This document shows, piece by piece, positions 12,046-22,975 of a stretch of 64,000 bases of DNA; the stretch's first letter is position 1; the number at the start of each line of letters is the position of its first letter. The DNA lies in contig ML679970.1 in the NCBI GenBank assembly GCA_007922225.1, positions 38,919,460 to 38,983,459 of the forward strand, read 5' to 3'. This stretch comes from Emydura subglobosa. Its lineage: Eukaryota > Chordata > Testudines > Chelidae. Position numbers and translations under genes: made by a program. Under the pieces are notes generated by a model that was not told the origin of the DNA, did no database searches, and saw only the letters and a program-made list of their open reading frames with translations.

Positions 12046-13899
12046 ACTATGTAGATATTTAGGCAATTTGTCATCCATTTCCCGAGCCAGACTGATTATC
12101 CCCTCCTCAACCACACATATTTTGAATGCCAAATTATTCACATTTCTATTCTTCTGACCTCTCTTGATTTATGGGATTGAATGGGATATCCTTCCTCAGG
12201 TTGGGTAATACTTCATACAGCCAGTAGCGCCACTGAAATTAGTGGAACTACTCATACAGCGAGATACAACTTAATATAAGGATATGAAAATCAGGCCATC
12301 TTGAATATTCTGTAATGATCAGTAGCAATCTACAGCTTTCTACAAAGCTCTTCTATATAACTTCAGAATAAGGTCTTTCTAAATTTTTGCACGATTTTTA
12401 TATTTATTTTGAAGCCTCTTCAAATGTTTCCTCTGTAGCACTGACACAGCAAATATGCAGTTTATTAACAATAATAGTATAGACATCCACACACAGGCTG
12501 CAATCTTGTCATAACTTACGTCTAAGACTTTAAAAGATATCAAAGAACAGATACTGCAGAAGATAAGTTGACTTACGCCAATAGCTAACTAGCTGATCCT
12601 AACCACAAATTCTTAGTAAGCTGTGAAGTAACTGTCTTTTACATCTTTTTCTTCCATGCCTATAAATCTGTAATAGAGATGCCAAAGATCAAGCTTTCCT
12701 ATTTGATACAGTATCATAAAGGTATAATGTTATTATCAGATAAAGAAATCAAACAGGTGTCAATTCAGATTTAAGAAACTATATCAGAAAATTAAAGTAT
12801 CCTATACGTATTCTGTCATAGACCTTTAAGCTTGATAATTTTCACCAACGCAACCTTATCATAAAATACTTCAAATAGTTCAGACCATGCTGTCTATTTG
12901 GAATAGAAACATAAGCAATATATATGATTAACAAAATAACAGCTAACAAAATATTTGTTTCATATTAAAGAAGCTGATCCATTCAAATGGTATGTTCACA
13001 ATACAATGTGAAGTATAAATATTTTAACCAGACAAAAATGTTATAAGGCCTTAAGACCTGATCATGTGGATGACTGGCAGTTGCACAGAGTTTCACACAT
13101 GAAGAAGAAATCTTACCAACCCTATCACTGAGATGTATGGAATAATCAAGTACTGGTACTAAGATGTGTACAGCTGTTTTGATTGACCTGACAAAGCAAA
13201 TGAGTCATATGCTTTTATACTGCTGAATGATAAACAGCTAAACACTGGCAGAACTACCATGAATTGTGAATAGATTTTAGATGAATACTCTATTCTAAAC
13301 TCAAAATGGACATTTCTGCAGACAACTGAAAGTGCTGATGAGAGCATGGAGATCTGCAAAGTTGGCCTAAGGATCAGAGGAGCCCCATAGAAAATAATCT
13401 GCAGAAACAGGTTGCTGACTGGAGCTAAGATGGCAGGTGTTCACTGTATTCCCGAAAAAATCTTACATAAACTGGTATGGGACAAGATATTTTGCATGAA
13501 GATACTGGAATTTTCGAGACAAAGTGAGTGAGTGGCAGACACCACTGACTGGTTGACTTAATGTACCTACTCATGCACATGCACATCATACAACTACACA
13601 TGCACATCATTTGAAAGCTTATTATGTCCACTTTTACATGAGACTTGATATGGAGCTGTCAAATGGTGCCATTACCATAGTAATGGAAATGAACGACACC
13701 AACATGCTAAAACGACCAATTTGAAATATTTGCAATCATTTCTCTTCATTAACAACTCTATGTATTATTTCAAGACATAAAACTGGATTTCTTTGAGACC
13801 TCAAACCATGACAACAACAATCTAAAGGGTAAAACAAAATCTAATAAAAAAAATTTGCACTGGTATAATTGAAATGTAATAGTGCTGGTGACATTTCTA
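12046..13899. other. No gene seen
   Basis: AT-rich intronic-type sequence. A short tandem ATGCACATGCACATCAT motif lies at about 13,571-13,610. No exon recognised. Confidence 0.45.
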
Positions 13900-15990
13900 G
13901 TTAACACCGTCATGTTGTTCATCATTATCATCTCTTGTCGAGACCCCGTGGGTTGCTATGGTTTTGATTGCCTTGGCGTGTGCACAGTTCTCTGCAGTAA
14001 AGACTGTTCAAACTACAGATATAATTGATTGTGCTGTGCCCTCCTACTGGTACAACACCTTAGTTGTGCCTGTAACAGCTTAGATGTCATTGGGCCCTTG
14101 AAGAATGCAGGAAGTAACTCATAAGCCACATTTTTCTATCCATGGTGCAATGGTGATCCAATATCTGGTTTACCTATGTGTAAAGACATCCATATCTTTG
14201 TTTGTCAAGATGCTCTTTTGATATGCTTTTCAAAACTGTCCTCATATGGTGGGAGTTTGGCCTGTGACATGACCTTTTTGATGCCCAGATTAAGGTGCAA
14301 ACAATACTGGTCTTTGTAGGTCTCCTTTTCTTTCTCACTCTAATCATGCAGTTTTGCTACCAACTTCCTTGCTGAAGAAACTGCAGTTTGTCCATCACAC
14401 TCTCCCAATTTTGCAAGCTCTCTCAGGTTGTAAGCTTCCTTTGCTTTGATAACAACAAACATTTTTCCCCAGTATCAAATAGGGATGACAGAGTCACATC
14501 CTGTTAATGCAAGTACAGCAGGAAATATGTTGCAGAAGTCAAGAATGAGTGTGTCACAAACTGCATGCACAGTAACGATATTTGTCAGATGACATGTGGA
14601 TTGAAGCAGGTACCGTTACCAGCACATCTGTATGTTACATTTTTTGAAAGTAGTGAACAGCAAGGATCAAAACATCTGTGTCAAGGTGACCAAATACTAT
14701 GGTTCCTTTGACACCAAGAGATCTAAATGCCATATTGGCACATGCAGAAGCTTCCTTGTGTCCACTTCCTCTTGAGTACTGTACAAGTCTTGAGCTTCTT
14801 CAACATTTCTGCTGGTGATAAACTTTGCTATTTCAACATTGGAAGAGCCTCCAGCAAAGAGGCATTTTTGTGCTGGGTGTGCTCCTACACTCTTAGGTGC
14901 ATTATGAACCACATATATTCACAGAGGAATTTTACAAATGACTGCTTGTTGGATGCCACTTTTAGAAACTTCTTCCATGGAGGCACAGGGCATACACCAA
15001 TCACCTGATATTTCTTACATTCAACCTGAGCTCCTCTGGTGCTGTCTTTCAGCAGTTTTCACAGAGTTTCTGTTGTCATATCTATCAAAGACTTCAGTTA
15101 CAGAACTAGCGTTATTAAATCCTTTCATTACCTCCTTCAAGTACTGAGTAACCAGTGCACTGATTGTGTGGAATTTATCTCCAGCCATCATTTGTACAGC
15201 AGCCATGGGTTCTCTGATGTACACTATGGTTCTTTGTTACATGGTCTTACCTCATGGATTCTTTCAGCTTTAAGTTCCAGCTAATGCCCTAATTCAGTTT
15301 TATCTCTTCTTTTCATTGTTGCAACAGAATGGAAGAGGGACATAGGCACAAGTCCTGTTAAATGACTAAGAACCGTTGACACGTAAATATCTCTGCAACT
15401 TGTTAAGAACAGGGTTCCAGGGAAAACAGTTTCTGAACTGATAGCTGCTATGATTGTTCCTCCCTTGCCAGACTTAAATTTGATTTTCTTGGCCATGTCA
15501 GCAAATGTTTTGAAGCCAGACTTCTTGACTGGGTAGATTCTATCCCATTAGAATCAAGAGAACCTCTCAGAAATTTCAATTTCTTATTTTCCAACATCTG
15601 CTATTTTTTTGTACACCTGATGTTCCATGCAGTCCAGTAGCTACACTGATAAACACTTCTGGATGTGATTCAAGGTCAAATAGGTTTGTCATTTTTGATG
15701 ACAAGCTTGGTAAATGCTGTAACATGCTAGTCATACATTTATGTGCAGAAGCAAGGATTTGTTTGTGGACTTATTTTGTTAGGTCACATCTCTCTGCATA
15801 TTCACTCAGAACATGTCGTGTGAGGGTACACCTGACAAGGGCTGGCTTCTTTCTTGTCAGTCATACAATCCCACTGCTGCCCTTTGAGTCTTTGATGACA
15901 GTTTTCTCTCTTTCCATGTCACTCCACATTCCATTATTTAACGTGGTCTACAGATTTACAGCACCACTTGACAGTTCCACAAAGTATCAC
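13900..15990 (-). pseudogene. Decayed Academ-like DNA-transposon gene (XPG-like nuclease plus C-terminal Cys cluster)
   Basis: Read on the minus strand in several frames, conserved blocks appear in the order of one protein family. First is a block with VIKDSKGS and LTRHVLSEYAERC (near 15,780-15,960). Next comes VQMMAGDKFHT and VFDRYDNRNSVKTAERQ (15,040-15,200). A stretch with LFAGGSSN and QEEVDTRKLLH follows (14,735-14,850), then TDVL near 14,685, ALTGCDS near 14,500 and LPPYEDSFEKHIKRAS near 14,210-14,260. The end is a Cys-rich tail with an Asp-rich finish near 13,910-14,000. The D-R-Y, E-E-x-D-T-R, D-T-D and G-C-D blocks have the layout of FEN1/XPG-type metal nucleases. From memory, Academ transposons carry an XPG-like nuclease and a Cys8 cluster. 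Stops and frameshifts are frequent, so it is dead. The superfamily name is less certain than the presence of the family. Confidence 0.6.
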
Positions 15991-16357
15991 CTAAATGTAT
16001 ATAAAATAAGTTTTCAAATGATATATATGATGTGGGTGGATGTAGAGAGGGTACCTTAAATTCCAAAAATACGGTACTCTTTGGAGTCTTGCCACTCACC
16101 TAAAATTGCAAGAAGACACACAGGAGATGCCTCATTTTCTCACTGGATAATGAGAAGGGATACAACTTGTACCCTGGTTGGGTATTTAAAATCTTTATCA
16201 GAAGAATGGATCAACTTTCTGATTGGGTCACATCAGCTTTGCCAAGAGAAGGAACCAGGCTGCGCCACACAGCAAAAAATGTATACATTTTGGATGGAAT
16301 TGTCACTTAGTCATTGATGTTGCCCCTCTCTGGCGAGTAGATGTACAGAATCCAGGC

Positions 16358-17157
16358 TCACAAACAATGGAGATTAAGCCTGGCAAATGGCATCACTTGT
16401 GTGCACAAGGCCATTTGGCCAAGGAGGGAAAGGCAAGTTCTGACTGAAGTCTGAGGTTTGAGAGTTACCTGATTTATGAGAGTGCCCATTGCCCGAAACC
16501 TCTCAAGAGGTTGATAAACCCTTTCTGTGGTTGAGTCCAGTGCAACCCTATGAAGTTTATGGACCTTGTGGAGATGTAGATTTCTCATGTTTGACTCAAT
16601 AAAAAAGAAAAGGAAGTAGATGGAGAAGGAATCAGGTTGCCAACTGGACTTTCTTACAGGTTCTGCCTGTCAGGAGCCAGTCACTGCGGTATGGGAAGTT
16701 GGTAAATCCCTTCCTTTTCTTCCAAGCTGCCACCACTGGGGGAAAAAAAAAACCCCACTTTATAAAGATCCTGCGTCCTGTGGCTAGTACAAGGGAGAGA
16801 ACTCTGAATTGGTAATGGTCTTGACGGAAGAAGAACATTCTGTGGGATGGATGAATGTCTGTGAAAGTATGCATCTTTTTTGTTGAGAGCCGCGAACTAT
16901 ATGTCCTCTTCCAGCGGGATAATAACTGATGCAAAAGAGAGACTGCAACATTTTAGTTTTTGGCTGAATATGTCCGTCCTCATAGGTCGAGAATTGGCCT
17001 GCATCCCCTGTTCTTTTTGGATATCAAGAAGTAATGGGAGCGGAACCCCTTCCCTTGATGTTGAGGAGGGAACTTTTTCTATAGCTCCCTGGTGGAGAGG
17101 GGGGTCCGCTTTCTGTTGAAGAATCTCCTCGGTTCCCCTTCTGGGAACCAGTCTCAT
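16358..17157 (-). pseudogene. DIRS copy G reverse transcriptase remnants
   Basis: Three frames together follow the reverse-transcriptase order of copy A. The first is a GAIEKVPSSTSREGVPLP block (17,157-16,897), aligned to the start of RT. The second has HPSHRMFFF, DHYQFRVL and NFPYRSDWLL (16,934-16,632). In this one the YLDDW catalytic motif reads YRSDW, so one catalytic aspartate region is altered. The third has ALDSTTERVYQPLERFRAMGTL (16,588-16,358), aligned to the RT-RNase H connection. Frames are broken between all three. Confidence 0.65.
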
Positions 17158-17532
17158 AAGGGGACTTGCGGGCAGGAGTTGCCAGAAACTTGATCAGATA
17201 GATGAGTACTGGAAGTTATTCACAGTGGCTATCACTAATTAGGGCCCTCTGGTTGCAGGCAAATTGGATACAGTGGCCAAGAAACTGAGGAGGAGAACCA
17301 TGTGGCATGAATAAAGGGAGGTGGGTCTCGACAGTCCTGTCAAAAGAAACCCTTTGGCTCATAGTTATAGGGAGATGTGGCGGCAGATGTTGCATTTCTG
17401 AGCCTATACATCATCTTTTACGTGGTGATTCCTGAGGTTAAGGTGGTAGTCTTCCCCTGTACCATTGTCTGTGGTGTTTTCTCTGGGGGGCAAGATATAG
17501 ATGCCCAGAGAGTGAAGAGTTGACCTTGAGTC

Positions 17533-18220
17533 CTAGAGGGAGTGGATAGATTCATCAGTCTTTCCGTGGAACAGATTGATCATATTGAAGAGCAGATCCT
17601 GGACGGTACTCCACACCTCCCTAGGGAAACCTGAGGATTGTAACCAGGAGTCTCTACTCGTAACAACGGACATACCCTTTACTCTGGATACATTGCCCAC
17701 AATGTCCACCACAGCCTGGAGGGAAGTTGTCAATTAAGGACTGAGCTTTATCCTCCTGGGAGCTTATCTTTAAAATCTAAAAACGGGGCATAATTGGTAA
17801 AATCATATTTAGCTAGAAGGGCCTGATACTTTATGATCCTGAACTAGAGAGAACTGGAAGAGAAGAGCTTTCTTCCCAGGCAATTGAGTCGTTTGATGCC
17901 CTTCTCTTAGGGATTAACTTTCAGGTGTTGCTTCCCACATGCCTTGGAAGCTGCTTGAACCACCAAGGAGCTAGACGATGGGCACGAGAATAAAAACTCT
18001 CCCCCTTCGGATGGAACAAAGAAGTGCTTCTTGGCCCTTTTTGGCATAGGAGCACAAGAAGCGACTGTGTGCTGCACTTTTTGCTAGTTCCACAATATCT
18101 TCATTGAACAGGAGAGTCACCAAACTGGGACTGAAGGGCTGCAAAATGTGCAACAATTTGCTTTGAGGCTCATTAAATTTCCTCAAGCTAAATCTGCAGT
18201 TCAGATACCACAATGGGTCT
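17533..18220 (-). pseudogene. DIRS copy G ORF1 (Gag-like) remnants
   Basis: The frame ending at 17,533 has AVVDIVGNVSRVKGMSVVT, then SWLQSSGFP, then TVQDLLF and GKTDESIHSL. It aligns residue by residue with the ORF1 C-terminal region of copy A (23,200-23,450: DAADTAGRAMASAI, SWLQASGLSPEV, TIQDLPF, RTDDRLHAL). The frame at 17,971-18,213 covers the preceding part less clearly. Several stops and frame changes separate the pieces. Confidence 0.65.
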
Positions 18221-19326
18221 GAGCTCCTTATATTGCCTGAAGTTATCAGGCAGAAACAGAAAAGATGGAGTAACTACCTCATCTGTTGAAGACAATGAAA
18301 CCACCACCAGAACCATGGGACCCAGTTTGCCCTCTTCTTCCAAATATTCCAACTAGGACTGTCGGTGCTAGCCAGGAGATGACAAAAAGGTCTCATGTAC
18401 AGATCTTTGCTGTCTACGGTAGGTATCCCAGGCCCCAATAGTGCCAATAGGAGGAATCAACTGGCAGGGGAGGACCCCATGGCATAGAGTCTCTTCGCAA
18501 AGCATGCCTGGCCACAGGACAGAACCCTGACTTTCTTGGACTTCTGTGTGAAGCCACCTCTGCCTGGTACCACAGAAACTCCTGAGGAGCTTCTGACTCA
18601 TTGGAAGAAAAAGCCAGATCTTGGAATAGCAGTGGAACCAAAAGTACTGATGGCTATGTATCGAGACTAGCAGGTGGGAGGCGGGAAGAACAGATGTGTA
18701 TTCTTGGATTAGTCTCATCCTCAGGATGGTCCCTGCTTAGAGATGTGGGTCAGAGACAAAGGGTGAATGAGGCTAGAAGAGAGCAAAAATATTCTATAAG
18801 TAGACATAGGTCACAGACAATCCTGGGGTGTGGGGTGAGTCCATTGGTGGAGCCATCAGATCCAGAGCTTCCCTGGTCACAGTGGAAGTCAGATCCTTCT
18901 GCGGCCACATCTGCATAGGGACTATGTCTACTTTGAATGTGGAAGCGAGCATTGCAGGGTGATTGTCCTGTGCTTTAGATGTCATCTAATGTCTCAGCTG
19001 TACAGTATCTATTTAATTATCAATTCTATTTCCTAGCACATGAGCATCTATTAAAACAGCAGAGTTTAATTAACTCAAAAAGCCTAAAATAGAACCTTCT
19101 GCCCCACAGTAAAAGTCTAAATCTTTGCTAAGTAAAACTGAAAATCCTTCAAAAGCTGGACTAACCAAGTAACAAAACTGTAGCCTGAAGCTTGCTTAAA
19201 TCAACAGACATCTGAACAAGTTTCAGAGGCCAGGGTTAGCTAATGAGAATTCCCTGTTACCAACTATGGAGGGTTTAACCTCAAGACTGACAACAGAAAC
19301 AACCACAGCAGGTATTAACTTCCAGA

Positions 19327-19348
19327 CAGAGAGAGAGAGAGAGAGAGA
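19327..19348 (+). repeat. (GA)n microsatellite
   Basis: About eleven uninterrupted GA units. The flanking segment (19,200-19,470) with GCTTTATAGATAATGAACAA and AGGAAGCCAATAAAGAGCA resembles an old interspersed repeat common in reptiles and birds, whose class I cannot fix. Confidence 0.85.
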
Positions 19349-19623
19349 TTTCATCTGATATCTGAGCCTGAGACCCTTAAGAGCTTTATAGATAATGAAC
19401 AACACCTTAAATTGCAGCTATAAATAAACAGGAAGCCAATAAAGAGCATAGAGCACCTCTTCACACTTCAGAAGAGTCCTTGGAAGAACAAATCAGAATC
19501 AAAGAGTCCTGCAAACCCTGTATTTCATGGAAACTGGTAGGCTAGAAGTGCTAAGTCACTTTTCTGAAGATGGCAAATTATGCTCTTTTGAGCAATTAGG
19601 AAGTTTGGTTTAGAAAGACAGAA

Positions 19624-19860
19624 AAACAAGGTTACTTACCAGTAACTGTTGTTCTTCGAGATGTGTTGCTCATATCCATTCCAATACATGTGAGTGCATG
19701 CCACTATGCACGAGTTCCCGGAACTTTTTTTTTCCCTTAGCAGATCCCGTAGGGTCGGCTCTGGCGCCCCCTGGAGTGCCGCGTACATGCTGCGGTATAT
19801 GAGGCACCACCGACCCTAAGGCTCCTCAGTCCCTTCTTTCTGCCTACTCCGGCAGTGGGG
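19624..19860 (+). repeat. DIRS copy A, 3' inverted terminal repeat
   Basis: Starts near GTTACTTACCAGTAACTGTT, then TGCTCATATCCATTCCAA, a GGAACTTTTTTTTCCCTTAGC block and a GGTATATGAGG box. The same blocks in the same order are read on the minus strand inward from 25,636 (TTGCTCATATGCATTCCAA, GGAACTTTTTCCCTTAGC). This establishes an inverted repeat of roughly 200-235 bp with moderate similarity. Confidence 0.85.
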
Positions 19861-19875
19861 ACGGAGGGTGGGTTT

Positions 19876-19976
19876 GGAATGGATATGAGCAACACATCTC
19901 GAAGAACAAGAATTACTGGTAAGTAACTTTGTTTTCTATCTTCGAGTGATTGCTCATATGCATTCCAATTTAGGTG
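19876..19976 (+). repeat. DIRS copy A internal complementary region (circle-junction template)
   Basis: The first half (19,876-19,926) is the reverse complement of the left element end at 19,631-19,682. The second half (about 19,931-19,976) is the reverse complement of the right element end at 25,592-25,636. The two complements lie back to back with a GTTTTC overlap that both ends share. This is the internal complementary region of DIRS-1-type elements, thought to template joining of the termini into a circle. It also fixes both ends of the element. Confidence 0.9.
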
Positions 19977-20039
19977 ATTAAGTAGCCATACCCTTGGCGG
20001 CGGGTAGGAGTCACTGGCGAGCAGCTCTATTCAGCACGG

Positions 20040-21470
20040 CTCTGCCGACTGCTGCATCGTCCCTCGCCTGCTCAACAATGGCGTAGTGGGTCATAAAGGT
20101 GTGCACCAACGACTAGGTTGCTGCTCTGCAGATGTCCTGCAGAGGCACGTTCTCTAGGAAGGCCGCAGATGGGGCGTGGGCTCTGGTCGAATGTGCCTTC
20201 ACTGGTCCTGGCAGGGGCACTTTCGCCCGCTCATAACAGGTCTTAATACAGGTTATGATCCATGATGAGATTCGCTGGGTGGAGACGGGAGAGCCCTTCA
20301 TCCGATCTGCCACTGCCACGAACAATTGCGTCGATTTCCGGAAGGGCCTGGTTCTCTCCATGTAGTATGCCAGGGCACGTCTGACATCTAGCGAATGCCA
20401 TCTTCGTTCGTCCGCCGACCCATGAGGTTTAGGGAAAAACACAGGGAGGAAGATGTCTTGATTATAGTGGAACTGGGACACTACCTTGGGCAGGAAGGCC
20501 GGGTGGGGCCGCAGCCTGACCTTGTCTTTATAGAAAACAGTATATGGGGGCTCCGATGTCAATGCTCTTATTTCGGAGACCCTCCTGGCCGATGTAATGG
20601 CCACCAGGAAGGATACCTTCCAAGACAGGACCAGTAGGGAACATGTGGCCATGGGCTCGAAGGGGGGTCCCCTGTCAGCATGGTGAGGACCAGGTTTAAA
20701 TCCCAGGGAAGGATCAGGTCCTGAACCTGTGGAAACACCCTCTCCACCCGCTCGAGGAATCTGACCGACATGGGGTGGGAAAACAGGGAACACCCCTCTA
20801 TCAGCTGGTGGAAGACCGAGATGGCCACCAGGTGTACCTTCAGGGAGTCCAAAGCTAGGCCTTGGATCTTAAGGTGTAGAAGGTATTTCAGAACCATCTG
20901 TATGGGCGAGCAGCCTGGCATGATACCTCTGGCCTCCGTCCAACCAATAAAGAGCCTCCACTTAGCCCGGTACGTAACCTGCGTGGAGGGTTTTCTGCTA
21001 CCCAACAGAACCTGTTGGACCTGTAAGGAGCAGGCTCTTTCTCCCTCTGTCAGCCAGAGAGTCTCCAAGCTGTCAGGTGGAGGGAGTCCAGGTCTGGGTG
21101 CAGCAGGCACCCCTGATCCTGGGAGAGCAGGTCGTATCGCCTGGGGAGCGTGATCGGTGTGGCGATGGATAGGTCGAGAAGCGTACTGTACCAGTACTGT
21201 CTCGGCCACGCTGGGGCAATCAGGATGATATTCTCCCTGTCCCTCTTGATCTTGAGAAGGACTTGAGGGAGGAGCGGAATGGGGGAAAATGCATACATCA
21301 GGCCCCCCACCCATTCTATTAGGAACTTGTCGGACAGGGAGCCCAGCTTGCGACCTCGGAGCGAGCAGTATTTCGGGCACTTCCTGTTCCAAGATGACGC
21401 GAATAGGTCCAGTTGGGGAACACCCCACTCTCGGAAGATTGAAGCCACTACCTCCTGGTGTAGTGACCAC
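20040..21470 (-). pseudogene. DIRS copy A tyrosine recombinase, broken
   Basis: The frame is open from 21,470, overlapping the methyltransferase-like region in another frame. It gives an N-terminal core-binding part (TYRAKWRLFIGWTEARG) and then a catalytic part with SARRVSEIRAL (first Arg) and H-S-T-R (His and second Arg). One extra G in a G-run at 20,661-20,667 (six, against five in copy B) shifts the frame between the two parts. A TAG stop at 20,113-20,115 replaces the Trp codon found in copy B. This removes the end that would hold the catalytic Tyr (T-S-H-Y in copy B). The product could not cut or join DNA. Confidence 0.9.
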
Positions 21471-22975
21471 TCGTGTCGGGGTGAGAACGACCTGCTAAGG
21501 CGGTCCACCTCGTCGGTCCTGCTCCCCAGGAGGTGAGAGGCAATTAAATGAAAGTCGTGCCTCACTGCAAATTCCCATAGACGTGTAGCCTCCTGGCACA
21601 GGGCCGAGGAATGCGCTCCCCCCGCCTGCTCATGTAGAACATGGCTGCAGTATTGTCCGTGAGGACCTGCACCACCATGCCCCTCAGGAATCTGAGTAAG
21701 GTCTTCAAGCCAACCGGACTGCTTTGAGCTCGTGAACGTTGATATGTAGGGCTCTCTCCTCCGGAGACCATAACCCTTCGGTGCCTAAGTCTCTGCTGAT
21801 GTGGGCTCCCCATCCCACATCCGAGGCATCTGTGATAAGAACCACTGACGGAGTCAGGTCCCTGAACCGGACTCCCTTGAGCACCTCCCTTGAGTTCCTC
21901 CACCAATCGAGGGAGGACAGCACCTGTGGGGGAACCATGACCACCTTGGTCAGTAAATGTCTGGCAGGTACATAAACCGAAGCTAACCAAGCCTGTAGAG
22001 GCCTTAGCTTGAGATGTGCCAGCCTAACCACGTACGTAGAGGCTGCCATATGTCCCAACAGCTGCAGGCAATGCCTGGCTGTCATCGTGGGGGACCTGTA
22101 AAGCTCTGCAATAATGGTACCCATCGCCTGGAATCGGGGCTGTGGCAGGAAAGCTCTTGCCTGAATGGCATCCAGGGTGGCCCCTATGAAGTCTATGCAC
22201 TGCACCGGGGTGAGTGTGGACTTCTGCTCATTAATAAGCAACCTCAATCTGGTACATGTGGCGCAAGTCAGCTCCAGGCTGTTCTGTACATGAATCCTGG
22301 ATCTGCCCTTGATGAGCCAGTCATCCAGATAGGGGAAGATTTGTACCCCGTTGCGGCGCAAGTGGGCCGCGAATACCGCCATACACTTAGTAAACACCCT
22401 CGGGGCCAAGGACAGGCCAAATGGGAGGGCTGTGAATTGGTAGTGGCCTCCTTTTATCATAAATCTCAGGAACCTCCTGTGTCCTGGCAAAATGGAGATG
22501 TGAAAATACGCATCCTTTAAATCGAGAGCAGCGTACCAATCCCCTGGATCTAGGGCAGGAATTATAGAAGCTAGGGAGACCATACGAAATCAAATTCGTC
22601 TGATAAACCTATTCAGACGACGGAGGTCCAGGATAGGCCTCAGGCCCCCCTTGGCCTTGGGGATCCGGAAATACCTGGAGTAAAATCCCCTTCCCGCATG
22701 CGGAACCTCCTCTACCGCGCTGAGCTTCAGAAGGGAGTGAACCTCCCGCATGAGAAACTGCTCGTGGGCCGGGTCCCCGAAGGGGGACAGGGTAGGAGGA
22801 GAATTTGGGGGAAAGGCCGTGAGCTGAAGGGCATATCCGTTGAGGACCACCCCCAGGACCCAGCGGTCCGTAGTAATTGTCTCCCAAGCCTGATACTATG
22901 GCTGAAGCCTGTTTTCAAAGGGTCGGTTAAGATCCAGGGGGAAAGGAAGATCGCCACCCTCAAAGTCGCTGTCAA
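21050..22975 (-). pseudogene. DIRS copy A reverse transcriptase-RNase H-methyltransferase-like ORF, broken
   Basis: RT motifs are intact in the long frame 22,583-21,705: YAALDLKDAYFHI (catalytic Asp near residue 21 of that frame), LPFGLSLAPRVFTK, and YLDDW (residues 85-89). RNase H follows with TDASDVGWGAH (about 251) and HELKAV. The frame then shifts near 21,715, where LTDNTAAMFY lies in another frame, and again near 21,600, where RTDEVDRLSR lies in a third. The third frame continues with PQLDLFAS, YAFSPIPLL and LIAPAWPRQYW, in the place of the methyltransferase-like domain of DIRS elements. A TGA at 22,590-22,592 interrupts the RT N-terminus. Confidence 0.9.

Larger units (their letters stand above)
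16300..18960 (-). mobile_element. Old DIRS retrotransposon copy G (ORF1 to reverse transcriptase)
   Basis: The minus strand carries, from right to left, ORF1-like then reverse-transcriptase-like blocks in the same order as copies A-C, but at much lower similarity and with many stops. I see neither terminal repeat nor the recombinase. The copy is therefore truncated at both ends, or its ends are unrecognisable. It abuts the Academ-like remnant on its left. Confidence 0.7.
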
